Assembly (NCBI GenBank): GCA_028875855.1
Contig: JAGWVA010000028.1
Location: 1 to 47,824 of the forward strand
Direction: 5' to 3'
From: Paracoccaceae bacterium
Lineage (GTDB): Bacteria > Pseudomonadota > Alphaproteobacteria > Rhodobacterales > Rhodobacteraceae
DNA: 47,824 nt
Of the stretch, positions 19,422 through 29,165 are shown in pieces. Numbering within the stretch: the stretch's first letter is position 1; every line of letters begins with the position of its first letter. The position numbers and the translations under genes are program-made. The notes beneath the pieces were generated by a model that was not told where the DNA came from, searched no databases, and worked only from the letters and a program-made list of their open reading frames with translations.

Positions 19422-19441
19422 GGGCGGGGTTCGCCCCGCCC
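19422..19441 (+). promoter_or_regulatory. UUCG-tetraloop hairpin between tuf and rpsJ
   Basis: GGGCGGGG (19422-19429), TTCG, CCCCGCCC (19434-19441): a perfect 8-bp GC stem with an exceptionally stable tetraloop and no T tract. More likely an mRNA 3'-end stabiliser or processing site than a terminator. Confidence 0.5.
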
Positions 19442-19462
19442 ACCGTACCCGAGGGCAGGACA

Positions 19463-19771
19463 ATGCAAGGTCAGACCATTCGTATCCGGCTGAAGGCCTT
19501 CGATTACCGCGTTCTGGATGCCAGCACCGCGGAAATCGTGAACACGGCCAAGCGGACCGGCGCGCAAGTGCGCGGCCCGATCCCGATGCCGAACAAGATC
19601 GAGAAGTTCACGGTTCTCCGTGGGCCTCACATTGACAAGAAGTCGCGCGACCAGTGGGAAATCCGCACGCACAAGCGGCTTCTCGACATCGTCGACCCGA
19701 CCCCGCAGACCGTGGACGCGCTGATGAAGCTCGACCTCGCGGCCGGCGTGGACGTCGAAATCAAAGTGTAA
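19463..19771 (+). CDS. rpsJ: 30S ribosomal protein S10 (NusE)
   Basis: 102 residues, standard. S10 is a 30S head protein that also acts as NusE with NusB in antitermination and contacts NusG. Conserved elements: [14 protein letters not shown], the GPIPMPNK loop segment and [21 protein letters not shown]. First gene of the S10 cluster; it is preceded by a 49-base spacer after tuf with the UUCG hairpin and a Shine-Dalgarno-like GAGGGCAGGA. rplC follows after 12 bases. Confidence 0.98.
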   Translation: MQGQTIRIRLKAFDYRVLDASTAEIVNTAKRTGAQVRGPIPMPNKIEKFTVLRGPHIDKKSRDQWEIRTHKRLLDIVDPTPQTVDALMKLDLAAGVDVEIKV

Positions 19772-19783
19772 GGGGGCACATCG

Positions 19784-20509
19784 ATGCGCTCTGGAGTCAT
19801 TGCAAAGAAGCTGGGCATGACCCGGCTGTTCATGGAAGACGGCCGCCAAGTTCCGGTGACCGTGCTTCAGCTCGACGGCCTGCAGGTCGTCGCGCAACGC
19901 ACCGCCGAGAAGGATGGCTATACCGCCGTCCAGCTGGGCGCGGGTTCGGCCAAGGCCAAGCGGACCACCGCCGCCATGCGCGGCCACTTCGCCAAGGCGA
20001 ACGTGGCGCCCAAGCGCAAGATCACGGAATTCCGGGTCAGCCCGGACAACCTGATCGAGGTCGGCGCCGAGATCACCGCGAACCACTACCTGGAAGGCCA
20101 GTATGTGGACATCGCGGGCACCTCGATCGGCAAGGGCTTTGCCGGTGCGATGAAGCGGCACAACTTCGGGGGCCTTCGCGCCTCTCACGGTGTGTCGATC
20201 AGCCACCGCTCGCACGGTTCGACGGGCCAGTGCCAGGACCCCGGCAAGGTGTTCAAGGGCAAGAAGATGGCCGGCCACCTCGGTGCCGTCCGCGTGACCA
20301 CGCAGAACCTGCAGGTCGTGCGCACGGATGCCGATCGCGGCCTGATCATGGTGAAGGGCGCTGTGCCGGGCACCAAGGGCGGCTGGGTCACGATCAAGGA
20401 TGCGGTGAAGAAGCCCGCCCCCGAAGGCGTGCCGACCCCCGCGGCGCTGAAATCCGCACAAGCGGCGACTGCTGCCGCCGAGGCCCCCGCTGAAGGAGGC
20501 GAGGAATGA
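19784..20509 (+). CDS. rplC: 50S ribosomal protein L3
   Basis: 241 residues, one of the first proteins to bind 23S rRNA; its long loop reaches the peptidyl-transferase centre. Features: N-terminal [19 protein letters not shown], the loop segment [21 protein letters not shown], and [15 protein letters not shown]. The C-terminal tail is Ala/Pro/Glu-rich and longer than in E. coli (209 residues), common in alphaproteobacteria. The stop overlaps the rplD start by four bases (ATGA), suggesting translational coupling. Confidence 0.98.
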   Translation: MRSGVIAKKLGMTRLFMEDGRQVPVTVLQLDGLQVVAQRTAEKDGYTAVQLGAGSAKAKRTTAAMRGHFAKANVAPKRKITEFRVSPDNLIEVGAEITANHYLEGQYVDIAGTSIGKGFAGAMKRHNFGGLRASHGVSISHRSHGSTGQCQDPGKVFKGKKMAGHLGAVRVTTQNLQVVRTDADRGLIMVKGAVPGTKGGWVTIKDAVKKPAPEGVPTPAALKSAQAATAAAEAPAEGGEE

Positions 20510-21126
20510 AACTGGACGTGATCAAGCTGGATGCCGCCAAGGCGGGCTCGATCGATCTCGATGATGCGATCTTCGGGCTCGAACCGCGCGCGGACATCCT
20601 GCACCGCGTCGTCCGCTGGCAGCGCGCCAAGGCGCAGGCGGGCACGCATTCGGTGCTGGGCAAGTCGGACGTGAGCTACTCGACCAAGAAGATCTATCGC
20701 CAGAAGGGCACGGGCGGCGCTCGCCACGGCTCGAAAAAGGCGCCGATCTTCCGTCACGGTGGCGTTTACAAGGGCCCGACCCCGCGGTCGCACGCCCATG
20801 AGCTGCCGAAGAAGTTCCGCGCTCTTGGCCTGAAGCATGCGCTTTCGGCCAAGGCGAAGGCGGGCGAGCTGGTGGTGCTGGAATCGGCCGAGATGGCCGA
20901 AGCCAAGACCGCGATCCTTGCCAAGGCCGCGAAGGAACTGGGCTGGAAGCGCGTCCTGATCATCGACGGCGCCGACGTGAACGAGAACTTCGCCCGTGCC
21001 GCCCGCAACATCGAAGGCATCGACGTGCTGCCGACGATGGGCGCGAATGTCTATGACATCCTCAAGCGTGACACGCTCGTGCTCACGAAGGCGGGTGTCG
21101 AAGCTCTGGAGGCTCGCCTGAAATGA
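20506..21126 (+). CDS. rplD: 50S ribosomal protein L4
   Basis: 206 residues. L4 binds 23S domain I and lines the exit tunnel; in E. coli it represses the S10 operon. The basic tunnel loop is seen as [34 protein letters not shown] (about residues 50-82, read in parts), followed by the C-terminal Rossmann-like part. Both ends overlap neighbours by four bases: the start with the rplC stop and the stop with the rplW start. Confidence 0.98.
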   Translation: MKLDVIKLDAAKAGSIDLDDAIFGLEPRADILHRVVRWQRAKAQAGTHSVLGKSDVSYSTKKIYRQKGTGGARHGSKKAPIFRHGGVYKGPTPRSHAHELPKKFRALGLKHALSAKAKAGELVVLESAEMAEAKTAILAKAAKELGWKRVLIIDGADVNENFARAARNIEGIDVLPTMGANVYDILKRDTLVLTKAGVEALEARLK

Positions 21127-21419
21127 GCGCGAAACCGGAACATTACGACGTGATCCGCAAGCCGATCATCACCGAAAAGGCCACGATGGCGTCCGAAGCC
21201 AATGCCGTGGTCTTCCAGGTGGCGCCGGACGCGACCAAGCCCCAGATCAAGGAAGCGGTGGAAGCCGTCTTTGGCGTGAAGGTGAAGGCGGTCAACACCA
21301 CCATCACCAAAGGCAAGACCAAGCGCTTCCGTGGCCGCGCCGGCGTGCGCAGCGACGTGAAGAAGGCCTATGTCACGCTCGAGGAAGGAAATACCATCGA
21401 CGTGACCACGGGCCTCTGA
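21123..21419 (+). CDS. rplW: 50S ribosomal protein L23
   Basis: 98 residues. L23 sits at the tunnel exit and docks trigger factor and SRP. Signature segments: [34 protein letters not shown] and [18 protein letters not shown]. Its start overlaps the rplD stop. After it a 102-base spacer with a 9-bp hairpin separates it from rplB, the first gap inside this cluster. Confidence 0.98.
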   Translation: MSAKPEHYDVIRKPIITEKATMASEANAVVFQVAPDATKPQIKEAVEAVFGVKVKAVNTTITKGKTKRFRGRAGVRSDVKKAYVTLEEGNTIDVTTGL

Positions 21420-21438
21420 TAGAAGGCGCCGAATCTCG

Positions 21439-21460
21439 CGGCCCCGGGCTTCCGGGGCCG
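21439..21460 (+). promoter_or_regulatory. Hairpin between rplW and rplB
   Basis: CGGCCCCGG (21439-21447), loop GCTT, CCGGGGCCG (21452-21460), perfect. Only TGGATCATTTT follows, so termination is unlikely. Confidence 0.45.
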
Positions 21461-21521
21461 TGGATCATTTTGGAAGAGGGGTGCCCATCCCGGGTGCCTG
21501 AAGCAGCGGAAGACAGAAAGC

Positions 21522-22358
21522 ATGGCACTCAAGTCGTATAATCCGACGACGCCTGGCCAGCGTGGGCTGGTTCTGATCGACCGTTCGGAGCTTTGGAAAG
21601 GCCGTCCGGTCAAAGCCCTCACCGAGGGTTTGACCAAGACGGGTGGCCGGAACAACACCGGACGCGTCACGATGTGGCACAAGGGTGGGGGCGCGAAGCG
21701 GCTCTACCGTATCGTCGACTTCAAGCGTCGCAAGTTCGATGTCCCGGCGACCGTCGAGCGGATCGAATACGATCCCAACCGGACGGCGTTCATCGCGCTC
21801 GTGAAATACGAGGATGGCGAACAGGCCTATATCCTCGCCCCGCAGCGTCTTGCGGTGGGCGACAAGGTCGTTGCCGGTCCGAAGACGGACGTGAAGCCGG
21901 GCAACGCGATGCCGTTCTCGGGCATGCCGATCGGGACGATCGTGCACAACGTCGAACTGAAGCCCGGCAAGGGCGGCCAGATCGCGCGCGCCGCGGGCAC
22001 CTATGCCCAGTTCGTCGGCCGTGACGGTGGCTATGCGCAGATCCGCCTGTCCTCGGGCGAGCTGCGGATGGTGCGTCAGGAATGCATGGCGACCGTCGGT
22101 GCCGTGTCGAACCCCGACAACTCGAACCAGAACCTTGGCAAGGCGGGCCGCAAGCGGCACATGGGCGTTCGCCCGACCGTCCGCGGCGTTGCCATGAACC
22201 CGATCGATCACCCGCACGGCGGTGGTGAAGGCCGGACCTCGGGCGGCCGGACGCCGGTCACGCCCTGGGGCAAGGACACCAAAGGGACGAAGACCCGCAA
22301 GAACAAGCGCACGGACAAACTCATCGTCCGCTCGCGCAGCGCGAAGAAGGGGCGTTAA
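21522..22358 (+). CDS. rplB: 50S ribosomal protein L2
   Basis: 278 residues. L2 binds near the peptidyl-transferase centre and bridges the subunits. The conserved N-terminus is [16 protein letters not shown]; the RNA-binding core has [20 protein letters not shown] and the C-terminal motif has [18 protein letters not shown], containing the conserved active-site-proximal His. The Shine-Dalgarno is weak (GGAAGACAG). rpsS begins 3 bases after the stop. Confidence 0.98.
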   Translation: MALKSYNPTTPGQRGLVLIDRSELWKGRPVKALTEGLTKTGGRNNTGRVTMWHKGGGAKRLYRIVDFKRRKFDVPATVERIEYDPNRTAFIALVKYEDGEQAYILAPQRLAVGDKVVAGPKTDVKPGNAMPFSGMPIGTIVHNVELKPGKGGQIARAAGTYAQFVGRDGGYAQIRLSSGELRMVRQECMATVGAVSNPDNSNQNLGKAGRKRHMGVRPTVRGVAMNPIDHPHGGGEGRTSGGRTPVTPWGKDTKGTKTRKNKRTDKLIVRSRSAKKGR

Positions 22359-22361
22359 TCC

Positions 22362-22640
22362 ATGTCACGTTCTGTTTGGAAGGGCCCCTTTGTCGACGCC
22401 TATCTGCTGAAGAAGGCAGAAGCCGCGCGCGCCTCGGGCCGCAGCGACGTGATCAAGATCTGGTCGCGCCGCTCGACGATCCTGCCGCAATTCGTGGGCC
22501 TCACCTTTGGCGTCTACAACGGCAAGAAGCACATCCCGGTGAACGTCACCGAGGAGATGATCGGCCAGAAGTTCGGTGAATACTCGCCGACCCGGACCTA
22601 TTACGGTCACGCCGCCGACAAGAAAGCGAAGAGGAAGTAA
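22362..22640 (+). CDS. rpsS: 30S ribosomal protein S19
   Basis: 92 residues. S19 binds the 30S head with S13 near the A site. Recognised by [17 protein letters not shown], the [27 protein letters not shown] segment and [18 protein letters not shown]. It starts 3 bases after rplB and ends 5 bases before rplV. Confidence 0.98.
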   Translation: MSRSVWKGPFVDAYLLKKAEAARASGRSDVIKIWSRRSTILPQFVGLTFGVYNGKKHIPVNVTEEMIGQKFGEYSPTRTYYGHAADKKAKRK

Positions 22641-22645
22641 GCGTC

Positions 22646-23038
22646 ATGGGTAAGGAAAAGAATCCGCGCCGCGTGGCCGAGAACGAGGCGATGGCGAAAG
22701 CCAAGATGCTGCGCACCTCGCCGCAGAAGCTCAACCTCGTCGCTGGCCTCATCCGCGGCAAGAAGGTCGAGAAGGCTCTGGCCGACCTCACCTTCTCGAA
22801 GAAGCGCATCGCTGGCGACGTGCTGAAGTGCCTGCAATCGGCCATCGCCAACGCCGAGAACAACCACGGCCTGGACGTTGACGAGCTTGTCGTCGCCGAG
22901 GCCTATGTGGGCAAGAACCTGATCATGAAGCGCGGCCATCCCCGCGCCCGCGGCCGGTTCGGCAAGATCGTGAAGCCGTTTTCGGAACTGACGATCAAGG
23001 TGCGCCAAGTCGAAGCCCAAGCCGGGGAGCAAGCGTAA
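22646..23038 (+). CDS. rplV: 50S ribosomal protein L22
   Basis: 130 residues. L22 spans the large subunit and its beta-hairpin narrows the exit tunnel where macrolides and stalling peptides act. Core: [22 protein letters not shown] and [18 protein letters not shown] (hairpin tip). The N-terminal extension [18 protein letters not shown] is typical of this order and is preceded by AGGAAG, so the first ATG is used rather than the in-frame one at 22691. The stop shares one base with the rpsC start. Confidence 0.97.
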   Translation: MGKEKNPRRVAENEAMAKAKMLRTSPQKLNLVAGLIRGKKVEKALADLTFSKKRIAGDVLKCLQSAIANAENNHGLDVDELVVAEAYVGKNLIMKRGHPRARGRFGKIVKPFSELTIKVRQVEAQAGEQA

Positions 23039-23751
23039 TGGGTCAGAAAGTCAATCCGATCGGCATGCGCCTGCAGGTCAACCGGACCTGGGACAGCCGC
23101 TGGTATGCCGACAGCAAGGACTACGGCAACCTCCTGCTCGAAGACCTGAAGATGCGCGAGTTCATCTTCGACGAGGTCAAGCAGGCCGGTGTCAGCCGCG
23201 TCATCATCGAGCGTCCGCACAAGAAGTGCCGCGTGACGATCCACACCGCGCGTCCGGGCGTGATCATCGGCAAGAAAGGCGCCGATATCGAAACCCTGCG
23301 CAAGAAGCTGGCGAACTTCACCGCTTCGGAACTGCACCTCAACATCGTTGAAGTGCGCAAGCCCGAACTGGACGCCCAGCTGGTGGCGGAATCGATCACC
23401 CAGCAGCTCGAGCGCCGCGTGTCCTTCCGTCGCGCCATGAAGCGCGCCGTGCAGAACGCGATGCGCATGGGTGCCCTCGGCATCCGCGTGAACGTGGCCG
23501 GCCGTCTGGGCGGCGCGGAAATCGCGCGCACCGAATGGTATCGTGAAGGCCGCGTGCCGCTGCACACGCTGCGTGCCGACATCGACTACGCGACGCATGA
23601 AGCGGAAACCGCTTACGGGATCATCGGTGTGAAGGTCTGGATCTTCAAGGGCGAGATCCTGGAACACGATCCGCAAGCGCATGACCGGCGCTCGCAGGAA
23701 TCCAACGACAGCGGCGGGCCCTCGCGTCCCCAACGTCGTGACGCCCGCTGA
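23038..23751 (+). CDS. rpsC: 30S ribosomal protein S3
   Basis: 237 residues. S3 forms part of the mRNA entry tunnel and helicase activity of the 30S. It has the N-terminal [21 protein letters not shown], a KH domain with [12 protein letters not shown] (GXXG loop, about residues 78-89) and the C-terminal domain with [28 protein letters not shown]. The tail is basic and Ser/Arg-rich. It overlaps rplV by one base (TAATG); rplP follows after 12 bases. Confidence 0.98.
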   Translation: MGQKVNPIGMRLQVNRTWDSRWYADSKDYGNLLLEDLKMREFIFDEVKQAGVSRVIIERPHKKCRVTIHTARPGVIIGKKGADIETLRKKLANFTASELHLNIVEVRKPELDAQLVAESITQQLERRVSFRRAMKRAVQNAMRMGALGIRVNVAGRLGGAEIARTEWYREGRVPLHTLRADIDYATHEAETAYGIIGVKVWIFKGEILEHDPQAHDRRSQESNDSGGPSRPQRRDAR

Positions 23752-23763
23752 AGGAGTTGAGAG

Positions 23764-24177
23764 ATGCTGCAACCGAAGCGCACTAAATTCCGCAAACAGC
23801 ACAAGGGCCGCATCCACGGTGAGGCCAAGGGCGGTTCCAACCTCGACTTCGGCTCGTTCGGGCTGAAGGCTGTCGAGCCCGAGCGTGTCTCGGCCCGCCA
23901 GATCGAGGCTGCCCGTCGTGCCCTGACGCGCCACATGAAGCGTCAAGGCCGCGTCTGGATCCGGATCTTCCCGGACCTGCCGGTTACCGCGAAGCCGACC
24001 GAAGTCCGGATGGGTAAGGGTAAAGGCTCCGTGGACCGCTGGGTCGCGAAGGTGAAGCCCGGCCGCGTGATGTTCGAGATCGACGGCGTGTCCGAAGAGA
24101 TCGCCCGTGAAGGCCTGCGTCTGGCTGCGATGAAGCTGCCGGTCCAGACACGGATCGTGGTCCGCGAAGACTGGTAA
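23764..24177 (+). CDS. rplP: 50S ribosomal protein L16
   Basis: 137 residues. L16 organises the A-site region of the 50S. Signature: [16 protein letters not shown] and [21 protein letters not shown]. Arg82 in V-R-M-G-K-G-K-G matches E. coli Arg81, the residue hydroxylated by the 2-oxoglutarate oxygenase YcfD (RoxA). It is the last gene before a strong terminator at 24202-24232; the next gene is a 2-oxoglutarate oxygenase-family protein, not the usual rpmC. Confidence 0.98.
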   Translation: MLQPKRTKFRKQHKGRIHGEAKGGSNLDFGSFGLKAVEPERVSARQIEAARRALTRHMKRQGRVWIRIFPDLPVTAKPTEVRMGKGKGSVDRWVAKVKPGRVMFEIDGVSEEIAREGLRLAAMKLPVQTRIVVREDW

Positions 24178-24201
24178 GGTCTTTGGCAGTGAACTGATCA
24201 G

Positions 24202-24232
24202 AGGCCCCCGCCGACCCCGGCGGGGGCCTTTT
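24202..24232 (+). terminator. Intrinsic terminator after rplP
   Basis: Perfect 12-bp stem AGGCCCCCGCCG (24202-24213) with CGGCGGGGGCCT (24218-24229), loop ACCC, then TTTT. It splits the S10/spc region between rplP and rpmC. Confidence 0.88.
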
Positions 24233-24272
24233 ACCGTCCGGCGCGTGCCGCCGGGGACCGCTGGAGGATCGC

Positions 24273-24890
24273 ATGGCCGAGATCGCTGCCCTTTTCGTCA
24301 CCCGCCTTTACCGCGCCCGGCTTGCCGAACAGGGCAAGATCGACGCGCGAGAGTTGAACGCCTCGTGCCTTGCCATCGCCGACGACGACGAGGCGGGCCA
24401 GATCTGGTGCGAGGAGAACGGCTACCCCGGCTACACCTCCTATGCCTCGCTGACCGACCTGCCCTGGCGCTTTCCGATCTTTGCCGATCTCGTGAAGGTG
24501 CTGGACAAGCATGTCGATCTGTTCTGCCGGGAACTGGGCTTCGACCTCGATGGCCGGACGCTGACCTGCGACTCGCTCTGGATCAACATCCTGCCCGAGG
24601 GCGGGACCCATGCGAGCCATATCCACCCGCATTCGGTGATCTCGGGCACGACTTATGTCGCCATGCCCAAGGGCACCAGCGCGCTGAAGCTGGAAGACCC
24701 GCGCCTGCCGATGATGATGAACGCGCCCGTGCGGCGGAAGGATGCCCCGCAGGAGTTGCAGCCCTTCGTCTATGTGCGTCCCGAGGTGGGCGACGTGCTG
24801 CTGTGGGAAAGCTGGCTGCGCCACGAGGTGCCGATGAACATGGCCGAAGACGAGCGCATCAGCGTAAGCTTCAACTACAACTGGAAGTAA
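24273..24890 (+). CDS. 2-oxoglutarate/Fe(II) oxygenase-family protein (TIGR02466-like)
   Basis: 205 residues. The C-terminal half matches the 2OG-Fe(II) oxygenase family of the TIGR02466/PF13759 type as I remember it: W103-I-N, H116-x-H118-P, then SG-T-TYV (124-129), a dioxygenase-fold end with GDVLLWESWLRH184EVPMN, and R195-I-S-V-S-F-N for 2-oxoglutarate binding. H116/H118 and H184 are plausible iron ligands; Arg195 plausible for the co-substrate carboxylate. The N-terminal 100 residues (FVTRLYRARL..., W65-R-F-P-I-F) fit the same family. The ATG follows GGAGG by five bases. It lies between the rplP terminator and rpmC, same strand. The substrate is unknown; a ribosomal protein is an attractive inference only. 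Confidence 0.8.
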   Translation: MAEIAALFVTRLYRARLAEQGKIDARELNASCLAIADDDEAGQIWCEENGYPGYTSYASLTDLPWRFPIFADLVKVLDKHVDLFCRELGFDLDGRTLTCDSLWINILPEGGTHASHIHPHSVISGTTYVAMPKGTSALKLEDPRLPMMMNAPVRRKDAPQELQPFVYVRPEVGDVLLWESWLRHEVPMNMAEDERISVSFNYNWK

Positions 24891-25061
24891 GGGCGGGGGA
24901 GGGCGCCCTGGCAAAGTTTTCCTTGCCCTTCTGGCCCACCCCCTGTATCGAACCGCATCCCGCGAACGCCGGCCCCCGGCGATTCGTGGGTTCGTCATTG
25001 TCCACCGGTTTTCAGGTAACCCCGATGGGGGCCGTCCGGTGATTGTGAAAGGAAAAGGCTG
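24891..25061 (+). other. Oxygenase-rpmC spacer with weak promoter candidate
   Basis: 171 bases with no gene. TTGCCC (24923-24928), 17-base spacer and TATCGA (24946-24951) may be a promoter for rpmC and the spc genes, needed because a terminator stops reading upstream at 24232. GAAAGGAAAAGG precedes the rpmC start. No terminator for the oxygenase gene is seen, so it may be read into rpmC. Confidence 0.4.
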
Positions 25062-25265
25062 ATGAAAGCCGACGACCTCAAGGGCAAGACGCCCGACCAG
25101 CTGCGCGATCAGCTGGTGTCGCTGAAGAAGGAGGCGTTCAACCTCCGTTTCCAGCAAGCCACGGGCCAGCTCGAGAACACCGCGCGCATGCGTGCCGTCC
25201 GCCGCGACGTTGCTCGCGTCCAGACGATCCTCACCCAAAAAGCCGCTGAAGCGGCGGCGAAGTAA
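25062..25265 (+). CDS. rpmC: 50S ribosomal protein L29
   Basis: 67 residues, small two-helix protein at the tunnel exit near L23 that helps dock trigger factor. [38 protein letters not shown] is the family pattern, with the conserved NLRFQ. Usually directly after rplP; here separated by the oxygenase gene and a terminator. rpsQ follows after ten bases. Confidence 0.96.
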   Translation: MKADDLKGKTPDQLRDQLVSLKKEAFNLRFQQATGQLENTARMRAVRRDVARVQTILTQKAAEAAAK

Positions 25266-25275
25266 GGGGCGCACC

Positions 25276-25515
25276 ATGCCGAAACGTATCCTTCAAGGCA
25301 CCGTCACCAGCGACAAGAACGATCAGACCATCACCGTTCTGGTCGAGCGTCGCTTCAAGCATCCGCTGCTGCACAAGACCGTGCGGAAGTCGAAGAAGTA
25401 TCGCGCCCATGACGCGATGAACCAATTCAAGATCGGCGATACCGTTCGTATCGAAGAATGCGCGCCGATCTCGAAGACGAAACGCTGGCGGGTCGTGACG
25501 GAAGCTACGGCTTAA
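25276..25515 (+). CDS. rpsQ: 30S ribosomal protein S17
   Basis: 79 residues. S17 is an OB-fold early-assembly 16S-binding protein. [29 protein letters not shown] and [32 protein letters not shown] are standard. The ATG at 25276 follows AAGGGG; a longer in-frame reading from 25192 would overlap most of rpmC and has no family support. rplN follows after a 72-base spacer. Confidence 0.96.
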   Translation: MPKRILQGTVTSDKNDQTITVLVERRFKHPLLHKTVRKSKKYRAHDAMNQFKIGDTVRIEECAPISKTKRWRVVTEATA

Positions 25516-25587
25516 GTCACGCCCTCCGGCTTGAACGAAACCCTGGGGCAGGCCTAGCCGAAGTCCCCAAAGGTCGGGAGAAACCAA

Positions 25588-25956
25588 ATGATCCAGATGC
25601 AGACCAATCTGGATGTCGCTGACAACTCCGGCGCACGCCGGGTGCAGTGCATCAAGGTTCTGGGCGGCTCGCATCGCCGCTACGCATCCGTGGGCGACAT
25701 CATCGTGGTGTCGGTCAAGGAAGCGATTCCGAAAGGCCGTGTGAAGAAGGGCGACGTCCGCAAGGCTGTCGTCGTGCGCACCGCCAAGGAAGTCCGCCGT
25801 GAAGACGGCACCTCCATCCGCTTCGACCGCAACGCCGCCGTCATCCTGAACAACCAGGGCGAACCGGTCGGCACCCGTATCTTCGGGCCGGTCGTGCGCG
25901 AGCTGCGTGCGAAGAACTTCATGAAGATCATCTCGCTGGCGCCGGAGGTGCTCTGA
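25588..25956 (+). CDS. rplN: 50S ribosomal protein L14
   Basis: 122 residues, standard. L14 is a subunit-bridge protein; RsfS binds to it in starved cells of many bacteria. It starts [28 protein letters not shown] and ends [12 protein letters not shown], both conserved. GGGAGA lies six bases before the ATG. It shares one base with rplX (TGATG). The 72-base gap before it shows no clear promoter. Confidence 0.98.
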   Translation: MIQMQTNLDVADNSGARRVQCIKVLGGSHRRYASVGDIIVVSVKEAIPKGRVKKGDVRKAVVVRTAKEVRREDGTSIRFDRNAAVILNNQGEPVGTRIFGPVVRELRAKNFMKIISLAPEVL

Positions 25957-26261
25957 TGGCCGCGAAACTGAAAAAAGGCGACAAGGTCGTCGTTCTGACC
26001 GGCAAGGACAAGGGCCGTCAGGGTGAGATCACGCAGGTCATGCCGCAGGCAAACAAGGCGGTTGTGGACGGCGTGAACGTCGCGATCCGCCACACGAAGC
26101 AAAGCCAGACCTCGCAGGGTGGCCGGCTGGCGAAGGCCATGCCGATCGACCTGTCGAACCTCGCGCTTCTGGACAGCAACGGCAAGGCAACCCGCGTCGG
26201 CTTCCGCATGGAAAACGGCACCAAGGTGCGCTTCGCCAAGACGACCGGGGAGACGATCTGA
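25956..26261 (+). CDS. rplX: 50S ribosomal protein L24
   Basis: 101 residues. L24 starts 50S assembly. It has a KOW motif, [22 protein letters not shown], near the N-terminus, then [16 protein letters not shown]. Start and stop each overlap a neighbour by one base (rplN, rplE), indicating coupled translation. Confidence 0.98.
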   Translation: MAAKLKKGDKVVVLTGKDKGRQGEITQVMPQANKAVVDGVNVAIRHTKQSQTSQGGRLAKAMPIDLSNLALLDSNGKATRVGFRMENGTKVRFAKTTGETI

Positions 26262-26821
26262 TGCTTGACGCGACCGATTACACCCCGCGCCTGAAAGCCC
26301 TCTACAAGGGCAAGGTGCGTGCCGCGCTCAAGGAAGAGTTCGGCTACAAGAACGAGATGCAGATTCCCCGGCTCGACAAGATCGTGCTGAACATGGGCGT
26401 CGGCGAAGCGGTGAAGGACACCAAGAAGGTCAAGGCGGCGCAGGAGCAACTGACGCTGATCGCTGGCCAGAAGGCCGTCATCACCCACGCGAAGAAATCG
26501 ATCGCCGGTTTCCGCGTGCGCGAGGAAATGCCGCTGGGCTGCAAGGTCACGCTGCGCGGCGACCGGATGTATGAATTCCTCGACCGTCTGATCACCATCG
26601 CGCTGCCGCGCGTCCGCGACTTCCGCGGCGTGAAGGGCACCTCGTTCGACGGCCGTGGCAACTACGCCATGGGCCTGAAAGAGCAGATCGTGTTCCCCGA
26701 AATCGACTTCGACAAGGTCGATGACATCCTCGGGATGGACATCATCATCTGCACGACGGCGAACACCGACGCGGAAGCGAAGGCGCTGTTGAAGCAATTC
26801 AACATGCCCTTCAACAGCTGA
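26261..26821 (+). CDS. rplE: 50S ribosomal protein L5
   Basis: 186 residues. L5 binds 5S rRNA and P-site tRNA. Landmarks: [28 protein letters not shown]-type [32 protein letters not shown] and [30 protein letters not shown]. It overlaps rplX by one base. Eighteen bases with GGGAGGAACGG lead to rpsN. Confidence 0.98.
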   Translation: MLDATDYTPRLKALYKGKVRAALKEEFGYKNEMQIPRLDKIVLNMGVGEAVKDTKKVKAAQEQLTLIAGQKAVITHAKKSIAGFRVREEMPLGCKVTLRGDRMYEFLDRLITIALPRVRDFRGVKGTSFDGRGNYAMGLKEQIVFPEIDFDKVDDILGMDIIICTTANTDAEAKALLKQFNMPFNS

Positions 26822-26839
26822 TCGCGGGAGGAACGGAAT

Positions 26840-27145
26840 ATGGCTAAGAAATCCATGGTCAACCGCGAACTGAAGCGCCAGCAGATGGTGCAGAAGTATG
26901 CGGCCAAGCGCGCGGCCCTGAAGGCTGTCGCGAACAATCAGGAGGTCCCGGTCGAGGAGCGCTTCAAGGCGAGCCTGAAACTGGCCCAACTGCCCCGCAA
27001 TTCCTCGGCGACGCGCCTGCACAACCGCTGCCAGCTGACTGGCCGCCCGCATGCGTATTACCGCAAGCTGAAACTTTCGCGGATCATGCTGCGTGACCTG
27101 GCCTCGTTCGGCCAGATCCCGGGCATGGTCAAGTCGAGCTGGTAA
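26840..27145 (+). CDS. rpsN: 30S ribosomal protein S14 (zinc-independent form)
   Basis: 101 residues, the long form without the CxxC zinc motifs found in the short type. S14 lies in the 30S head. [27 protein letters not shown] at the N-terminus and [38 protein letters not shown] at the C-terminus are diagnostic. rpsH starts ten bases after the stop. Confidence 0.98.
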   Translation: MAKKSMVNRELKRQQMVQKYAAKRAALKAVANNQEVPVEERFKASLKLAQLPRNSSATRLHNRCQLTGRPHAYYRKLKLSRIMLRDLASFGQIPGMVKSSW

Positions 27146-27155
27146 GGAGGTCGCG

Positions 27156-27554
27156 ATGTATGTGAACGATCCGATCGGCGACATGCTGGCGCGTATCCGC
27201 AACGCCCAGATGCGCGGGAAATCGACCGTCTCCACGCCGGCTTCGAAGCTGCGCGCCTGGGTTCTGGATGTGATGGCCTCCGAAGGCTACATCCGCGGTT
27301 ACGAGAAGAAAGAGACCGAGAATGGCCAGGGCGAACTGGTCATCAGCCTGAAGTATTTCGAGGGCGAACCGGTCATTCGTGAGCTCAAGCGCGTCTCGAC
27401 CCCCGGTCGCCGCGTGTACATGGGCGTCAACGATCTGCCGAGCGTCCGAAACGGGCTTGGCGTTTCGATCGTCTCCACGCCGAAGGGCGTGATGTCGGAT
27501 GCGGCTGCACGGTCTGCCAATGTTGGCGGCGAAGTGCTCTGCACGGTCTTCTAA
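27156..27554 (+). CDS. rpsH: 30S ribosomal protein S8
   Basis: 132 residues. S8 binds the 16S central domain and in E. coli represses the spc operon. Start at ATG 27156 after AAGGAGG; the N-terminus [19 protein letters not shown] is the conserved one, and a longer in-frame reading would overlap rpsN. The C-terminal [27 protein letters not shown] is the RNA-binding part. rplF follows after 11 bases. Confidence 0.97.
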   Translation: MYVNDPIGDMLARIRNAQMRGKSTVSTPASKLRAWVLDVMASEGYIRGYEKKETENGQGELVISLKYFEGEPVIRELKRVSTPGRRVYMGVNDLPSVRNGLGVSIVSTPKGVMSDAAARSANVGGEVLCTVF

Positions 27555-27565
27555 GGAGGTCTGGG

Positions 27566-28099
27566 ATGTCTCGTATTGGCAAGAAACCGGTCGAGCTGCC
27601 CAAGGGGGTGAGTGCCACCCTCTCCGGCCAGACCGTCGAAGTGAAGGGGCCGAAAGGCGCCCGCAGCTTCACCGCAACCGACGACGTGACCATCACGATC
27701 GACGGCGACAAGGTGAAGGTGGACCCGCGCGGCACGTCCAAGCGCGCCCGTGCCCAGTGGGGCATGAGCCGCACGATGGTGGCGAACCTCGTGAAGGGCG
27801 TCACCACCGGCTTCAAGAAAGAGCTCGAGATCAACGGCGTGGGTTACCGCGCCCAGATGCAGGGCAACATCCTGAAGCTGTCGCTCGGCTACAGCCACGA
27901 AGTGAACTTCGAAGCGCCGAAGGGTGTGACCATCACCACCCCGAAGCAGACCGAAATCATTGTGGAAGGCATGGACCAGCAGCTTGTCGGACAGGTTGCT
28001 GCAAACATCCGCGAATGGCGTGGTCCCGAGCCCTACAAGGGCAAGGGCATCAAGTACAAGGATGAGTTCATCTTCCGCAAGGAAGGCAAGAAGAAGTAA
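27566..28099 (+). CDS. rplF: 50S ribosomal protein L6
   Basis: 177 residues. L6 lies at the base of the stalk beside the sarcin-ricin loop. Start [21 protein letters not shown]; two homologous repeats, the second closing with [18 protein letters not shown], the family signature. It follows rpsH after 11 bases and precedes rplR by 11. Confidence 0.98.
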   Translation: MSRIGKKPVELPKGVSATLSGQTVEVKGPKGARSFTATDDVTITIDGDKVKVDPRGTSKRARAQWGMSRTMVANLVKGVTTGFKKELEINGVGYRAQMQGNILKLSLGYSHEVNFEAPKGVTITTPKQTEIIVEGMDQQLVGQVAANIREWRGPEPYKGKGIKYKDEFIFRKEGKKK

Positions 28100-28110
28100 G
28101 GACGGCAGAA

Positions 28111-28470
28111 ATGGCGAACAACAAGAGAGAGCTGTTCCTCAAGCGCCGCCTGCGCGTTCGGAACAAGATCAAGGCGATGTCGAACGGCAAGCTTCGGCTG
28201 TCGGTCCATCGGTCGTCGAAGAACATCAGCGTCCAGCTGATCGACGACGTGAAGGGCGTGACCATCGCCGCCGCTTCCTCGCTCGAGAAGGATCTCGGCG
28301 TGGTGGGCAAGAACAACGTCGAAGCGGCGACCAAGGTCGGCGCGGCGATCGCGGAACGGGCCAAGAAGGCGGGTGTCGAGGAATGCTTCTTCGACCGCGG
28401 CGGCTTCCTGTTCCACGGCAAGATCAAGGCGCTTGCCGATGCAGCCCGCGAAGGCGGTCTGAAGTTCTAA
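28111..28470 (+). CDS. rplR: 50S ribosomal protein L18
   Basis: 119 residues. L18 binds 5S rRNA and brings it to the 50S with L5. Seen: [27 protein letters not shown] near the start and the C-terminal [35 protein letters not shown] 116-base spacer follows before rpsE, containing GC-rich imperfect stems, e.g. near 28475-28500. Confidence 0.98.
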   Translation: MANNKRELFLKRRLRVRNKIKAMSNGKLRLSVHRSSKNISVQLIDDVKGVTIAAASSLEKDLGVVGKNNVEAATKVGAAIAERAKKAGVEECFFDRGGFLFHGKIKALADAAREGGLKF

Positions 28471-28586
28471 AAGGGTGGGCGGCGTCCGCGCCGTCCCGAT
28501 GATCCGGGAGCACGCCCCCCCGCGGGGCGGCTCACCAGGATCGGCAGAAACGGCGCCGAGGTGCGCCACCAAGCAAGGAATGCCGC

Positions 28587-29153
28587 ATGGCAGAACGTGA
28601 AAACCGCCGGGACCGTCGCGAACGCGAGGAAACCCCGGAATTCGCCGATCGTCTCGTCGCGATCAACCGCGTGTCGAAGACCGTTAAGGGTGGCAAGCGC
28701 TTCGGCTTTGCCGCACTCGTGGTCGTGGGTGACCAGCGCGGCCGCGTCGGCTTCGGCAAGGGCAAGGCCAAGGAAGTGCCGGAAGCGATCCGCAAGGCGA
28801 CGGAACAGGCCAAGCGGTCGATGATCCGCGTGCCGCTGCGCGAAGGCCGGACGCTGCACCACGACATCGAGGGCCGCCATGGTGCGGGCCGCGTCGTGAT
28901 GCGGGCCGCCGTTCCCGGGACCGGGATCATCGCCGGTGGTCCGATGCGCGCCGTGTTCGAAATGCTCGGCCTGCAGGACGTCGTGGCGAAGTCGCTCGGC
29001 TCGACCAACCCCTACAACATGATCCGCGCCACGCTGGACGGTCTCAAGAAGGAAGCCAGCCCCCGGCTCGTCGCGCAGCGTCGCGGCAAGAAGGTGGGCG
29101 ACATCCTGAAGAAGCCGGAAACCGAAGCAGCGGCCGAAACGGCCGAAGCGTAA
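28587..29153 (+). CDS. rpsE: 30S ribosomal protein S5
   Basis: 188 residues. S5 shapes the mRNA entry site and fidelity; spectinomycin acts in its region. The N-terminal extension ([19 protein letters not shown]) precedes [26 protein letters not shown] and the conserved loop-rich core with [25 protein letters not shown]. The C-terminal tail is Ala/Glu-rich. The ATG follows AAGGAATGCCGC. rpmD is 12 bases downstream. Confidence 0.98.
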   Translation: MAERENRRDRREREETPEFADRLVAINRVSKTVKGGKRFGFAALVVVGDQRGRVGFGKGKAKEVPEAIRKATEQAKRSMIRVPLREGRTLHHDIEGRHGAGRVVMRAAVPGTGIIAGGPMRAVFEMLGLQDVVAKSLGSTNPYNMIRATLDGLKKEASPRLVAQRRGKKVGDILKKPETEAAAETAEA

Positions 29154-29165
29154 GGAGAGGGCCCC

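Noticed and set aside
24180-24900. Mobile element or phage insertion carrying the oxygenase gene
   Set aside because: No terminal repeats, target duplication, integrase or unusual base composition is visible; the gene looks like a settled resident.
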